DNA from: Datisca glomerata
Lineage: Eukaryota; Streptophyta; Magnoliopsida; Cucurbitales; Datiscaceae
Direction of reading: 5' to 3'
DNA: 64,000 nt
NCBI GenBank assembly: GCA_003255025.1
Contig: QANY01002366.1
Location: forward strand, 813,509 to 877,508
How positions within the stretch are numbered: position 1 is the stretch's first letter; each line of letters opens with the position of its first letter. Position numbers and translations under genes: made by a program. Below, one piece after another: positions 1 to 13,007 of this stretch. The notes under the pieces were generated by a model. That model ran no database searches. It was not told the DNA's origin and saw nothing but the letters and a program-made list of their open reading frames with translations.

Positions 1-466
1 CACTACAAGATCTTCTTGTAGGCATCTTCTTCAAACCTACAACGTACTGCATATCATTGTTATAACAAAAATTCCCAGAAAACATCTTTAAAAACCACAC
101 TTGTGTACTTGCAATATTTTCTTAAAGATGAAGAAGATGAAGATGAAGAACTTCTAGACAAGTAAAAAAACTTCTCGTGGAGCGGGAAGAAGAAGATGAA
201 GAAATGGCGAAGAAGAAGGTGAATAAATGAATAACATAAAAGGAGAAATGAGGGTATTGGGGGGTTTTGGGTATGGAGGTTGAGTGTCGATAAAGAAGTT
301 GACATTTTATTTGACACTATGTAGGAAGTGTATTGGAGGAAAGAATGAAAAAAATTAACGGGAATATGGGTCGGGTATACTTCAGCGAAAATTAGTCTTC
401 AGGTATGTTTTAGTAAGAAGGGTATGTTTTAGTTTTCCAAGGGTATACTTTAGGCAAAATAACCCT
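1..466 (-). mobile_element. Mutator-like element end (partial)
   Basis: The right edge, read on the minus strand, begins GGGTTATTTTGCC and soon reaches TATACCC. This resembles the left terminus of the Mutator-like element at 42363 (GGGTTATTTGTAAATC, then TATACCC). Repeats of a TATGTTTTAG-type motif follow inside. A purine-rich GAAGAAGATGAAG stretch lies at about 126-215, comparable in base bias to the pyrimidine-rich stretch inside the 42.4 kb element. The other end and any target duplication lie outside the window, so the family call rests only on the terminus. The open frame over the purine-rich stretch is low complexity and not a gene. Confidence 0.4.
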
Positions 467-469
467 TTA

Positions 470-2040
470 TCTTCAATGTTTTCATTCCCACTTCACTCCC
501 TCTCTCACCTCACTCTCTCACTGCAATTCCTTTCACCATCACTTGTCGTCACTCTCCATCATTATTTATCGCCCTCCAGTATCACTCGCTTTCTCCAATG
601 ATCTCACCCTGTCAACATGTGTTCTCTTATGAACAGTTATATGTTACACTTTGAAAGAGAAATTTCCATGAAGACGACAAAGATTTTAGTCAAATTAGAT
701 ACTCCTCTAACAAAAAATATTGTATACACAAAGAAGTTCTCATTTAATAAATATCTCATTTTTTTGTTGACATTTTACAAAATGCATGTTATTATAAATT
801 TAAGTTTTTATTAATGCGCATCTAAAAATCACATTTTCTTACAATTTTTTTATTAGTTTTAATAATAACATGCAATACATGTTATCATCACTAGTCTATT
901 AATTATAAAGGTCTCACGAAATCAGATTATTAAATTAATAAATTGAATATTAAAATCATCAACAACAAATTCATTAACAGTTGATTGCTGACGTGGTATA
1001 AAAAAAACTGCTATTTACTTAAAGTTTGAAAAAATCTATTTTTTTTAAACTGAATTTGAAAACTTGTTTATATGATACAATTACTTAAAATATGTGAGAT
1101 CCGTACAGCTCACTGAAAGGCCCTTACGACACGGGTCCTGCTACCTCTCGGGGTGGTACGTACTTCTACAATGCCCATTCTTCCAAATTGTATTTGGAAA
1201 ATGCTATATAGGTGGGAGTCGAACGCTTATAAGAAAGGGGGGATTTCGGTAACGCCACTGGTTGGGCAAACGGGAGTTATTGTTTAATTAGATAATTGCT
1301 ACTACTTGATATTTTCAATAATGTAGTAACACAATTGATGACTTTTGAACTATTAAAATACATATATTATCTATAGCCAATATTACATAGAGAATATTTT
1401 ATAAATCTGGGATTAATTGCATCTCAAAAAATAATATGATATGCATGTCTCTGAAAAAGTAAATCAATTTTTTATCTCATTTTAATTAAGAAATCTCTAG
1501 TCATGTTTACATTTTTAAATTAGCAAACATGTGGTAAGTAGACACTAACCTAAGATTATCAAGATCACGATTCTACTCAAGATCAGTGGAAAGGTATATG
1601 ATCGAGAATCGTAGGATCAAATCAAATATCATAAAATCTTATAAATTCTTAATAATTTACTAATAAAAAATAATTCTACGCTAATAATACTTTAATATAT
1701 TAAAAATGATTATATAACACCAAACCGTGTAAAACAACACAATACAAAGTAGAATTATCTTAATTTCAAGTTTTGAGGAAAGAAATTTCATATAAAAAAA
1801 TAAGATGCCTCTATATAGTATATACCAGTCATTACTACTCTGTAGATTCTTATGACCAATAAAATTTCCGTGTCTTACTCTTATCAATGACGGAAAAAAA
1901 TATATCTACAAATATGATTGCCTAGAATTATCAGCATATGCTAAACTGGGTAAAACAGATAAAGAAATGTATCATCCCCAACCTTCCTTCCAGGACTACT
2001 AATCAACTAAAACACATGAAAATTAAATTTTCACTAGAAT
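470..2040. other. AT-rich noncoding DNA
   Basis: I see no convincing gene here. A GC-richer patch at about 1090-1270 contains a GTGGGAGTCGAACGC string that resembles the T-arm end of a minus-strand tRNA-related sequence, but no cloverleaf can be drawn. Around 1555-1640 there is a GATC-rich string (GATCGAGAATCGTAGGATC) that recurs in altered form at about 2540-2700, suggesting scraps of one old repeat. Confidence 0.5.
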
Positions 2041-2060
2041 TTTCAAGTTGAGAGTCTTTA

Positions 2061-2308
2061 TGCATTTTAAATTTCAAATTTTAAGCATTAATTACATCTT
2101 TAATTCTAATATTTTTTAAATTGGTATATCATCTATATATCTTTGTTATATCTGAAAGATATCAAACATATCATATATAGATTATGTATTTCAAATTTCA
2201 AATTTTGAGCATTATTACATATTTAATTTTAGCATATTTCAAATCGGTATATCATCTATAAACCTATGGTATACCTGAAAAATCATCATATACACCATAT
2301 ATAGATTA
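2061..2308. repeat. Diverged tandem duplication, unit about 123 bp
   Basis: Two consecutive units share the order ATTTCAAATTTT, GAGCATTA/AAGCATTA, GGTATATCATCTATA, and CATATATAGATTA. The first is about 2061-2184 and the second about 2185-2308. Differences are scattered substitutions and one- or two-base gaps, so the duplication is old. No coding potential is seen. Confidence 0.75.
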
Positions 2309-2309
2309 G

Positions 2310-4900
2310 GTTCATTTGAGTCTAAAATTATTTACAGATTAGAAAACCTACTATTAATCTAAAACTACTTAAAAGCCCCCAAAACTTGTCTATTCTCTAA
2401 AATTCCTCTGAACCTTTTTTATTTTTAACGGGCTTTTATGATCAAGACCCAAATTTGGTTCAATAAGACAATGATAAATGAGCATTGACTATCTGTCCCA
2501 CACCCACCCGTTGCCCAAGTCATCCAATTAACTAAGTTGTAGGATCGGATAAATATGCATGAGATCAAGATTCTATGCGATCCTACGATTTGGATCGTGA
2601 TTCTAATCTTATCTTATCAAAATATGACTATATCATGCGGTTTGGATCGCTGATCTCCTAGAAGATCATATGATCGTACGATCCATATCACGATCCTGAC
2701 AACCTTACACTAACTTAAAATCTACTTATAACAATCATTTTTTACTATGCGAAGTCCTTAAATAAATATTTTTGACAACATGAAATTTTCAAGTAAATAT
2801 ATTTGACTAGTTGAAATCTTTAAATAACTAATAAGTTATTTTTATTGAAAGTTGAGAAATATTCTTATCATTAACAACTTGAAATCTTCATGTAGATATA
2901 TTTTTAACTTGAAGGCTTCACATAGTTTAGACAATCTGCCAGGTTAGCTTGATAGCAAGGAAATATAGGCAGTCGCCTCGGAACCAGAGTTATTTGATGG
3001 CTCATTTATTGTCTTTACTTTTCGTTGTAGTTTTTTTTTCTAATTGTTGCTTCATTGTAGTTTCTCCAAATAATATTTTATGACTTAGTTATTATCTTAT
3101 TCTGGACCCTATTTAATATCTTATAAATGAATAATCGTAAAAGAAAATTTATTTCTTTGCTATAATTTTTTTATGACACGTTTACTTGATTCTGTGAAAA
3201 TGAATTCCACAAAATGCAATTTTAAATTATCATATCGATTGTTTACTACGACTTTAAAATTTGATTTCAAGTGGGTCTTATAACTTTGACCAACGTTGAT
3301 TTCATTCTGCTTGGTTTGGGATTCCTAACAAATAGCTAGTATTATGCTTCCATTTTTTTATTTATTTGAATGGACTATGAAAAGTCTAATGTGCCCTCAA
3401 AATCTTATAGTATAGAAATTAATAAACTTCTTCCTTGAAAGGGTATTTTAGTAATATCATATAATTTGAATTTATTTCCTTGATTAGTAAATAGAAATAA
3501 TCATTCTTATTCTAAATAATTTAATTCCTGAAAGTTAATAAACATATTAATCTGATTTCAGATTCTGAATCCTGACGAGTTCATTCTTCATTCGAGTTCT
3601 CGAAAATGCTGATTCTAAAATTCATCTATTTCACCGTTATCACACTGTAACTATCTCCTCTCTTACTCATATTTTTGTTCTCTTCATTCATATGGAGGCT
3701 TGCTGTTTTTCTCTTTTCATTCATATCTTCCTCAAAGTAATTAATCATTAAAACTTGCCTTAAACTTATAGTTAAAGGCCATATCAGATTTTATTTCATT
3801 TAATTTATGTTACCAATAGTTATTCAAAGCTCAGTTTTTCTAACTTCTCATTGCCATCCTTTATTTATAATTCTAATCTTCTTTATTTCGAGATACCTTC
3901 AAAATATAAAAAAAAAAGTTAATTAGCTGAAAATATATTTCTAAACATAACAATTCCATAAAAAAAGTAAATAATAATGGAAACTTAGTTCATTGTCAAA
4001 AACTAAATCCTAGAAACGTATGACATTGCATATGAAAATTATTAATTATCTTCTATTTGAATGATCTATATCGCAAATGTTAAATGGATGAAGTATATAA
4101 TCAATAACTTTATATCTAACCATAAACACAAGAATTCTAGGTCCATTTGAAACATTTTACTAAATAAAGTTTAGTAAATATGTTACAATTACAATATGCC
4201 TATTTGAAAATTTCGCCTAGAGACCCAGATTTTATTAAGCCGGCCGCGTTTATGACTACTTTAAATCTTCAAGTAGTATATTACTTTAAGGCCCTTATTT
4301 TCAGCCAATACTGTAAGGTTAGGGTGATTTACACTCTAGTTACATTTATTTTTTTATGCATAGTATAAGCATCCTATATTATACTATCACGTTACGTATA
4401 TTTTTAATATATTTAATTTGTATAGTATGCTCGAAATGCATCGATTGAATGATTAATATATGAAATTTTTCTATAAACTTTATGTAATGATTTTGGCATG
4501 GAAGATAATGTTTTAGGATTACATTAAGAGTATAGTGGTCATATTATAAGGTTTATTTAGAGATGTCTATATACATTAAAGTTTAATTTCAAATAAATGA
4601 TGACATTAGTTGTTTTAGAATTTAAAATCTCCCAACATAATTAAAAATCTTAATTTGAATGAAAGATTTATCCTTACATTTTCTTACACACAAAAAAGCC
4701 TAGATAAAGCTTAGATTAATAAAAAAAAATTAAATGGAAAATGTTTTGATAAAACCCTATCATTTGCAATCTCAATTCAAAAACCAAATTGAACCATATC
4801 TCATCTAAATCATATCTAACCGTATATCCCTATTTCAATTTTAAATTTTATTTTAAATTTTAAATTAAAATTAAACTAATTTTTTACTTCAATAACTACC
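2310..4900. other. AT-rich noncoding DNA with a GATC-rich patch
   Basis: No frame here encodes a recognisable protein. The 2540-2700 stretch is rich in GATC words (GGATCG, TACGATTTGGATCG, CGTACGATCC), giving local quasi-palindromes and echoing 1555-1640. The rest is AT-rich. A short open frame at 4180-4368 has no recognisable composition or motif. Confidence 0.5.
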
Positions 4901-4949
4901 CCTCCCCCACGGCACTCTTTTCCCCTACTATCAATCTCTCATTTTCTCT

Positions 4950-6720
4950 CACACTTCCTTCACGGAAAACCCCTAGATAACAAAGAGGGAGAAGCTTCAC
5001 TTCATCATTGACCTACCGTGTTTGTGGCCCAGGCTTATAGTCAAGTGATTTCGAATCAAGAACACGGGTAAGCTTTATGTTTTAGCTCCTTAGGAATAAA
5101 CTTTTATGTCTTTTAATTTGCATGACCTTGAAGAAGATATTAGGAAAACTTTACGTTATGACAAAATATGCTTGTGACCATGCCATACTTAAATCATTCC
5201 TAAACTCAAAATATGAATGTTTATATGTGTTTCGAAAAATTCCAAGCCAGTGAGTATTGGTAATAGAAAGATTAAGTTTTGTCCACAAAACTGAAATTTT
5301 CCAATTCACATTGTGCACTGTAGAAACAAACTTATATTTGAAACTCAAACCTTGGTATTTTAATCTGAATATTTTATGGATTATTCATAACATGTTGAAG
5401 TTATTATCATAGAAAAATTAGGAATGAAAGAGATCTCTGTTATTTTTAAAAAATTTGGAACTCACTAGTTAATACCGAAAAAACATAGACCGTTAATATT
5501 TGAAACTAGGGTTAGTACATTGTCGAGATTTAATCAATTTAACCTAAAAATATTACTTTTAACATTTTGAGTATGTGCCAAACTATCGCGTAAATATTCA
5601 AGATTTCTGGACAAGATTTTTATACTAAAACATTTTTCAAAATTTACTGCTTTAATCGAAAAACAATTTTATGTGTCGGTCTAGTTTCCATATTTTGACA
5701 ACCAAATGACATCATGTTATTACAAAATTTAATAAATAAAATTCTGAATTACTATAGTACTGATAGGAATAAATTTAGCATTTTTAGGAACCCCTAGAAT
5801 ATGTTTTGACGATTTTACTAGATGCTGCATTAGCATTAGTTTTTTTTTACAATCGCATCGTTCTGAGAAGCATAATATTATTTGTTTAAGGAAATTATGT
5901 TCTTTAGTTTTTCTACTAGGAGATCATGTAAGTGAAATTTACATATGTAACCGTGTGCTTTGTGTGCCTAAAAAAATTAGAATGAAACTATGATTGTTTT
6001 TCCTATGATGATTGTTGTTTTGTGATGTCTTATTTATGTTGCTATAGTTTACACTGCGATGATGTTGTGATGTGAGAATCTGGATTTTAAAAGGGTTATA
6101 TGCAATAAAATAAGAAAGATTAACGCATGATTATGTAACGAAAATACTATGTGTTGTTAGAATCACGTACCTACCAACTCTGTTCATTTTGTATTATCCT
6201 TCAGAAAATGTCTCTGTATATCTCATCTTTTGAGAGAAGGTCTGTGTATTTTCTCTAGCTAGTAGTCTTGTGGGAAGGTATTTTTACAACTAGTTCCACC
6301 TTCGTGAAGGTGAAGAGTGGTACTCGTGAGAAATGTCACTTGTACATACCTCACAAGCTAATAATTACTGACGGATAGTCTCTATCTCTATTATGTTCTG
6401 CGTATGGTGGCGAGGTGTAATATAAGTTGTCTAGCGAACTTTGTAAGAAAGATATAAAAGTTCTGAATGAATGATATGTATCACATGTGAAGTTCTGTAA
6501 GAAAAATCTAAAAGTTTTGAATGAATGATATGTACTATTTATCATTGGAATTTAATGCATTGTATGTATAGTTTTTCTTACTGAGTATATTTTGTACTCA
6601 CTCCATTTTATTCTATAATTGTCATATGATGAGGATGCATTTGTTACGAATAAAGTTTACAGTCTCTAGCACGGGACAAGTGTCAATAAGTTTTCTAGGA
6701 AGATGATCACGACCTTCTTC
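4950..6720 (+). mobile_element. Possible Ty3/gypsy LTR remnant
   Basis: The stretch ending near 6640 contains ACTGAGTAT, TTTTGTACTCAC and then a GATGAGGATG string. The certain gypsy LTR at 54703-56318 has the same arrangement near its 3' part (ACTGAGTATTTTTAATACTC, then GGTGATGGTGAG). The similarity is in motif order, not overall sequence, so the boundaries are guesses and no internal domains follow. No gene is visible in this stretch. Confidence 0.3.
6433..6536. repeat. Short tandem duplication, spacing 55-56 bp
   Basis: The string TGTAAGAAAGATATAAAAGT followed by TCTGAATGAATGATATGTA is repeated about 55 bp later as CTGTAAGAAAAATCTAAAAG and TTTTGAATGAATGATATGTA. This is a simple local duplication. 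Confidence 0.75.
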
Positions 6721-6724
6721 AATG

Positions 6725-7950
6725 TTTACACAGTATGACAGTACTCCATCTGAACCTCTGAAAAAAGAATTTCATTCAATTTCATGAAATGTTTGAGCTC
6801 TTTGTTCAAAGTTGCATCTCCCTTAGACAATTGCTCCTTAATATCGCTTCTCCAATCCAGAGGTGATTGCTCAATACCTCCTTCAGAAATCGCAGTTGTA
6901 TATTTAATTGCTATCTTAATGCTTGGAATAGGCTTAGTGAGTGGAAGCTTCGAAGCAAGCCTGGCTAAAGCATCAGCATGCGATTCTTAGATCTCGAAGT
7001 GTGCTCAAAGACTAAACAATCAAAAGCCTCACTCATTTTCTGAACTTCATGACGGTATTGGGCTAAGCAGGTTCTTTAGCAGTAAAATTTCCTTTCATTT
7101 GGCTGATGATCAAATTAGAATCCCCTTTGACTTTCAGAATTTTAGCACCTTTCTCCTTAGCATAACGCAATCCCAATAAATAAGCTTCATACTCTTCCTT
7201 ATTTTTCGTACATGGAAATGTTAATTTGTATGCCATTGAGAAAATATTACCAAGAGAATCTTCTAAAATAAGTTCTGCTCCACCACGAGAATGAGTAGAT
7301 AATCCATCAAACATAAGAGCCCATGACATGTTATTGCAAACATTGACTTCGTGTAATTCATCGGGTCTGGCCTTACTAATAGGTTCTGGTTCCCCATTTG
7401 GAAATTGAGCCAGTAAATCTGCCAAAGCTTGACTCTTCTGCACTTTTAGAGTAATTAGAGTTATGTCAAATTCACTCAATAACATCGTCCATCGGGTAAG
7501 CCTCCCATTTAGCGCGGGTCTGGATAAAAGAAAATGAATTGGATTAAATTTTGTCATCAAATGAACCTTATTCCCCAGTATGTAGTGGCGAAACTTCTGT
7601 GGGGAAAATATCAGTGCTAAACAATGTTTTTCATGGGGTGAATATCTCAACTCAGCTCCACGCAAAACCCTACTCAAATAATAGACCGGTCGTTCTACCA
7701 CTTCTCATTCTTGTGCCAACAAAGCTCCTATAGACTTAGCAGGCGAAGTAATGTAAAGTAACAAGAGCAAATCATTACATGTTGGTACCATGGTAGTAGA
7801 ACCTAAGAGTATATTATTTATAGCATCATATTTGCGTTGGTGTTCATCCGACCAGAAGAAATCACAATCTGGTTTCAGCAATGGTTGTAAATCACACACA
7901 GATTCGGCAAGGGCAGGTTTGAAACGACGTACATAAGACATTTTTCCCAT
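6725..7950 (-). pseudogene. Gypsy RT C-terminus plus dual RNase H (remnant)
   Basis: The first part (about 7950-7420) carries the RT thumb and classical RNase H, with YSPHEKHCLALIF, FRHYILGNKVHLMT and RWTMLLSEFDI. The second part (about 7360-7063) is a second RNase H domain with MFDGLSTHSRGGAELILE, NKEEYEAYLLGL and KGDSNLIISQMKG. These cover the usual first Asp, Glu and second Asp regions. A frame break lies near 7701. A degraded tail continues to about 6725 (PYHDYMEKL-like region, with stops). In the intact family these domains belong to the polyprotein that copies the element RNA. Here the reading frame is broken and nothing functional is expected. Confidence 0.85.
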
Positions 7951-8616
7951 GAAGGCCTTTAATTCCTTTATTCAACACGGAGGCGGCATATCTCTTATGG
8001 TTTTTACCTTTGATTGGTCAATATCTATTTCTCATTTATGCGTACAGAAGCCTAAGAACTTTCTCCAGAACATACCAAAAGCACATTTTAACTGATTCAT
8101 CGGGTTCATCGGGTTCATCGGATTCATCTTCAAATTATAAAACATGCATCTCTCAAAAACACGTCTCAAATGCCTTAAATGTTTTTCAACTTTCTTAGAA
8201 TTTACCACGTATTCTTCAAGATAGTCATGAATCATGCCATGAAAAATGGCCATCATTGCTCGTTGATAGGTTGCTTTGGCATTCTTTAGTCCAAATGGCA
8301 TCATAACATAATAGAAATTCCAAGCGGTGTTCGGAAGATCATTTTCTCAACATCCCCCATTGTCATCTTGATCTGATTATATCCACTAAATCCATCCACG
8401 AATGAAAACATCCCATGCTCTATTGTGGAATCTACCAGGGCATCCACATTAGGTAAAGGAAAATCATCCTTATGACATGCTTTGTTTAAATCTTTAAAAT
8501 CAACACAATATCTAATTTGACCATTCTTCTTCTTCACGGGCACAATGTTCGCTAACCATGTAGGATGTTTGATGGGTTTGATAAATCCCATATCAATGGG
8601 TTTCTGGATTTTCACC
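7905..8616 (-). pseudogene. Gypsy reverse transcriptase (remnant)
   Basis: The N-terminal half shows RYCVDFKDLNKACHKDDFPL and FSFVDGFSGYNQIKM, the conserved plant gypsy RT blocks, with the first catalytic Asp preserved. A frame shift near 8301 leads into MMPFGLKNAKATYQRAM. The second catalytic block, normally YVDD, reads LEEYVVNSKK, so both Asp residues are missing. Just after it the protein reads NPMNPMNPMNQ where one copy is expected, caused by a 9-bp tandem expansion at about 8094-8129. The enzyme is dead. Confidence 0.88.
8094..8129. repeat. 9-bp tandem repeat inside gypsy RT
   Basis: The unit GGTTCATCG/GATTCATCG is repeated about four times, in frame with the old RT frame, giving a repeated Asn-Pro-Met on the minus strand. 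It probably arose by slippage after the element died. Confidence 0.85.
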
Positions 8617-9029
8617 TTAATTCGAAGTTCAACATCGGGACAAAAATTTCATGGTGGCTACTTAATTGGCGTGTAACTCTCAGAAACTCTATGTGTTACC
8701 AGGGTGGGATCCAACCCTAGCATATCAACATAAAACCATGCGAATACACCTTCAAACTTTGTTAGTAACCTCAGTAGTGCTTCTCTTTGTTCATTCATTA
8801 GACTCTTAGCCAAGAAGACAGGCTTGTTGACTGTTCAATTTCCAAGGTAGACTTCTTCTAATTCATCATGTGATGGCAAAGGATTCTTGACCGAATATTG
8901 CTCTGGTAATTCATAATTCATTACATATATACCATTTGACAGGCCATGTAATTTTGCAAATACTTCCTCTATCATATAATCTTTTACTTCCATTTCGTCA
9001 CTAGTAGGATAAAGCTATGCACCTGATCT

Positions 9030-9800
9030 CACACACCATCATAAGCGATATGCCATATTTCCATTTGATAGTTTGACGTAAGTAACTAGCTTTGTCCCTG
9101 CTTTCATAACTATCTTCTCTCCACTATTTTCCCATTTTGGTAAAGTGGTTGTTGTGATTTTTCTTGGTGTAGTTATCCTTGCTACTACCAGATTGTCAAA
9201 CAACACTGCTTCAGCCAAATGTGCTTCTGCATCATCAAACTGTACTTTGTTAGTACCGTAGTGATAACTCTTCCTTTCCACCATGTTTTCAAACATTGAT
9301 GTATTGTTGACAGCACACATTCATGATCATGAGAATCCATGGCCGGCCCACGAGTATGTGGTACACAGTCTCAGCTTTAATCACATGAAAACAATTTGTA
9401 GTCTTCATCGCCCCTACTTGGAGTTCAACATTGACGTAACAAAAAGTCTCTTCTCAAGAATCCCTGCCACTCTGAATGTGGTAATTGACATTACATTGAT
9501 TCCTGATCCAGTGTCTCTCAATGTTCATTTTACTTGCACACCATTCATAGTAGCTTCAATAGATCAACAAAGGGTGATTATGCCCAGTTCTCTTGACACG
9601 ACGGTCCGCATTGGTGAATGTGATTGCTCCTTCTTCATTTTGCATTATTCTACCCAGCAGTGGTTTTCCAAAGAAATAGTGCGTCCTCATTCTACTTTGC
9701 TAAAAAACATCCACCAATGTCTGAGTTACTTGTCACCTTGTTATGTCGTCCAATTCAAGAGTATCAAAGAAATTCTTGCAAAGCCTTGTCTTCAGTAGAG
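9030..9800 (-). pseudogene. Gypsy protease to RT linker (remnant)
   Basis: On the minus strand, degraded sequence at about 9370-9300 reads like the conserved plant gypsy stretch between protease and RT (YHILVGRPWI, the usual LLGRPW block). It is followed, in a shifted frame, by WNGKSYHYGTNKVQF-like residues and the 93-codon open stretch 9320-9039 (DDAEAHLAEAVLFD). No clear protease Asp motif remains. Long open frames on the opposite strand in this stretch are incidental. Confidence 0.65.
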
Positions 9801-9819
9801 ATTCTATGAATTCGACATT

Positions 9820-11400
9820 TCCCTTAAATGGATTTTCTTCGTTGTCATCTTCTTCTATCATTGTTACATAAGAAGATGAAGCACCACCATATCCACTCAT
9901 CATGTTTATGTTCACATGTTGAGAAAAAGGTTGTTCTTCAATAGGAGCGACATCTTATGTGATAATTTCACCTTTTTTTAGTTTCTCATCAAATGTCCTC
10001 CTCAAAGTCCTGCAATCCTCAGTCAGGTGATTTAGACTTTGGTGGAAATGATAATATTTAGGGATTGCCTCTCCTCTATTTATTGGGAGTGTATCAACCC
10101 AAGGATGCTTGATTTCTTTATCTTTAACCTAAGTGTCACGCAAGGCTTCAACTTTATCAATCGAACAAGGGAAATGTGGTGGCATATCTCTGTCGTCTCT
10201 AATCCTTTTGACCCATTGACCATGTGACTATGCCATGGCTACTTGTGATGTATAGAATGATGTTGGTTTCCACGTACGATCTCCACGCTTATTTTGCTTA
10301 GTCAGCTTTTGCCTAATTACAAAAGTGCTTGTAAGTTGTGCAGCCAAATGAAGACGTAAGAAAGAGTAATATGCAGATTCTCCAAGTGCACCCTATATTC
10401 GTTGATCATACCACTAATGCACATATTTACCAATCCATCTTCTTTATAATCATCTATATATATTCCATCGCCTTGTCCTTGAATCGTTGTACATAAGGTG
10501 TCAACTCTTCATCGAGTCCTTGTGATTCTCACCCGAGATCTAAGATGCTCACATTTTCTCCATACATAAAGAACTTTGCACAAAAGATGGAAGTCATTTG
10601 TGCCCATGTCAAAATAGATCGTGGTGCTAAGTTAGCATACCAGGTATAAGCCTGTTCAGTAAGTAATTTAGAAAATTCCCTCAAGCGCATAGAGTTATCA
10701 TAACCATATGGCCCCAGATCATCAATGAAGCGAGTTATATGCTCTTTTGCACAACCAATCTTCCCATTGTATTTTCAAAATTTGGAGGGCACATATTCAG
10801 CGGGGTATGGTTGGGTTGCAAGTTCTACCAGATACAGTAGTCGAAAGTCTATGATTGAGTCGTTCATGGATGTTCTCATCCTCTCTGTTTGGATCAACTT
10901 TTCCAAATACTCATGAGTGATATATTTTGAAGCATCATGCGCCTTTTGTACTTGTGGTACTTGCATCATGATAGTGGGAGTGATGATGACCTAAGATGGG
11001 TTATATGGATGCCTGCATTTATTGCTAGTGGTTGTAGTAGGTATCAAGACACCATTGACAGTGACATGTGCAGGTGGCGCGTGAATATTAAGAGTTGAGA
11101 CTTATGGTTGCTCTGAGCTTATTCGCAACTGGCCATTTTGCATCGGGTGCAACAGTGGAGATGCATGTGTATTTTGTGTGGAAGGGCCTTGGAGTAATGT
11201 TGTGAGGGTACTCATCATTCCTCGAATCTCATTATTGGAAGCATATACATCCCTGTTGGAAATTTGCAACTCCCTGATAGCTGCAGCATGATGCATTCCT
11301 AATGCAGTAGCAGCTGTTATATTGGCATTAGGTTGCTCCTGTGTGGTGGTGATTTCATCCGTTCCCTACATAGTTGAAGTTACAGTGACAGATCACTCCC
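9820..11400 (-). pseudogene. Gypsy gag (remnant)
   Basis: The best block is about 10970-10530 on the minus strand. It reads KFQKYNGKIGCAKEHITRF, then LREFSKLLTEQAYTWYANL and ILTWAQMTSIFCAKFF, the order seen in the plant retrotransposon gag family (PF03732). Upstream, 11296-11102 gives a polar N-terminal stretch (ELQISNRDVYASNNEIRGM). Downstream of 10530 the frame is broken repeatedly. Intact gag forms the virus-like particle; this copy cannot. Confidence 0.75.
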
Positions 11401-11674
11401 CAGCGAAGTCATAAAAAATGTTCAGGAGCTAAGGGGTGTGACTGTGATGTCATGTGGGTGCAATTACAAGTGTGATCTAGTCACAATAAACAATAAATAT
11501 AGCCTCAAAACGTGGAGGTTAGGACCTGAAGGGTGAAAGACGAGTGTAGATACCGTATTTTATCCGGCCTAATACATGAAATATACATGTTTTATATTTT
11601 GGCTCTTTAATAATCCAAGACTATGTATATAATTTGAAAGCTAATCCAATACTAAAATAAGAAAAGTGGTCCAA

Positions 11675-11805
11675 AGACTAAAAAGTAAAAATTGAAAAAA
11701 AGAAGACTAAAAAGTAAAAATTGAAAAAAGAAGACTAAAAAGTAAAAATTGAAAAAAGAGGACTAAAAATAAAACTTAAAAAAAAGACTAAAAGTAAAAA
11801 AAGGC
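11675..11805. repeat. Minisatellite in LTR, unit about 29 bp
   Basis: Units of the form GACTAAAAAGTAAAAATTG plus AAAAAAGAA are repeated three to four times and decay into A-rich sequence at the right. Confidence 0.85.
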
Positions 11806-12530
11806 AAACCCTAATTTTGCCTATAAATAGGAATGAGGTCTTCACTTAAGAGGAGGTCTTTTGGGGAGTAAAAAAAAAAGGGAAGTCATTTTTTGAGTGA
11901 GAAAGAGAGGGGTTGGAAAGAGAGGTGATTTTAGAGAGAAGAAGAAGTTCTATACTTCTATTATCTTCATCTTCTTTCCATTTATTCTTCTCAAGGTAGC
12001 TTATTTGTTTGGTACATTTGTTCATAATATATTTTATTCATCTCTTTTCTTCATATGAATGTAGTTGATATCTTTTATTTTTTTTATATACATAAGTGGA
12101 TTGTTCATTCCCTATCATTTCTCCTCATTTAAATCTTAACATTTTAATTTTATGCTTTGATGATTTCTTTACAAATTGGATATTGAGATGTCTTTGTCAT
12201 CAACTTAATCAATGAGGATGGTGATAAAGTTTTGAGGGGTGGAAAAATTAACCAAATGTGAATCAACCCTTTTAATGGGTTGAAAGTGTAATTTGATGCA
12301 AAGATCCCCTAGAATAATTTTCTCACACATAACAATGCATAAAATAGAGAGTAGAACTTCTATACAAGATTATGCAAATATTTAAGTTGTGAAACTTTCA
12401 ATTTTCCTACAAAGTTTATTTTAATATTATGTTCATCATTTTATGACACTTGTTTGAACTAATTATCATCCATGATCATCCCCTTTATTATTTGATTAGC
12501 AATGACTAATGAGGGAAGGAAAGAAAAATG

Positions 12531-13007
12531 NNNNNNNNNNNNNNNNNNNNNNNNNNNNNNNNNNNNNNNNNNNNNNNNNNNNNNNNNNNNNNNNNNNNNN
12601 NNNNNNNNNNNNNNNNNNNNNNNNNNNNNNNNNNNNNNNNNNNNNNNNNNNNNNNNNNNNNNNNNNNNNNNNNNNNNNNNNNNNNNNNNNNNNNNNNNNN
12701 NNNNNNNNNNNNNNNNNNNNNNNNNNNNNNNNNNNNNNNNNNNNNNNNNNNNNNNNNNNNNNNNNNNNNNNNNNNNNNNNNNNNNNNNNNNNNNNNNNNN
12801 NNNNNNNNNNNNNNNNNNNNNNNNNNNNNNNNNNNNNNNNNNNNNNNNNNNNNNNNNNNNNNNNNNNNNNNNNNNNNNNNNNNNNNNNNNNNNNNNNNNN
12901 NNNNNNNNNNNNNNNNNNNNNNNNNNNNNNNNNNNNNNNNNNNNNNNNNNNNNNNNNNNNNNNNNNNNNNNNNNNNNNNNNNNNNNNNNNNNNNNNNNNN
13001 NNNNNNN
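12531..13007. other. Assembly gap (N run)
   Basis: A run of 477 undetermined bases lies in the gypsy LTR, followed by a poly-A tract. All open frames crossing it are artefacts. Confidence 0.99.

Noticed and set aside
60..317. 85-codon minus-strand frame with a serine run
   Set aside because: Low-complexity translation of a GAAGAA-rich tract in a Mutator-like end.
1205..1260. tRNA-like string (GTGGGAGTCGAACGC) on the minus strand
   Set aside because: No acceptor, D or anticodon arm can be paired with it, so it is not called as a tRNA or SINE.
9283..9798. 171-codon plus-strand frame
   Set aside because: It lies antisense to the gypsy protease-RT linker, and the minus strand carries the recognisable LVGRPW block.
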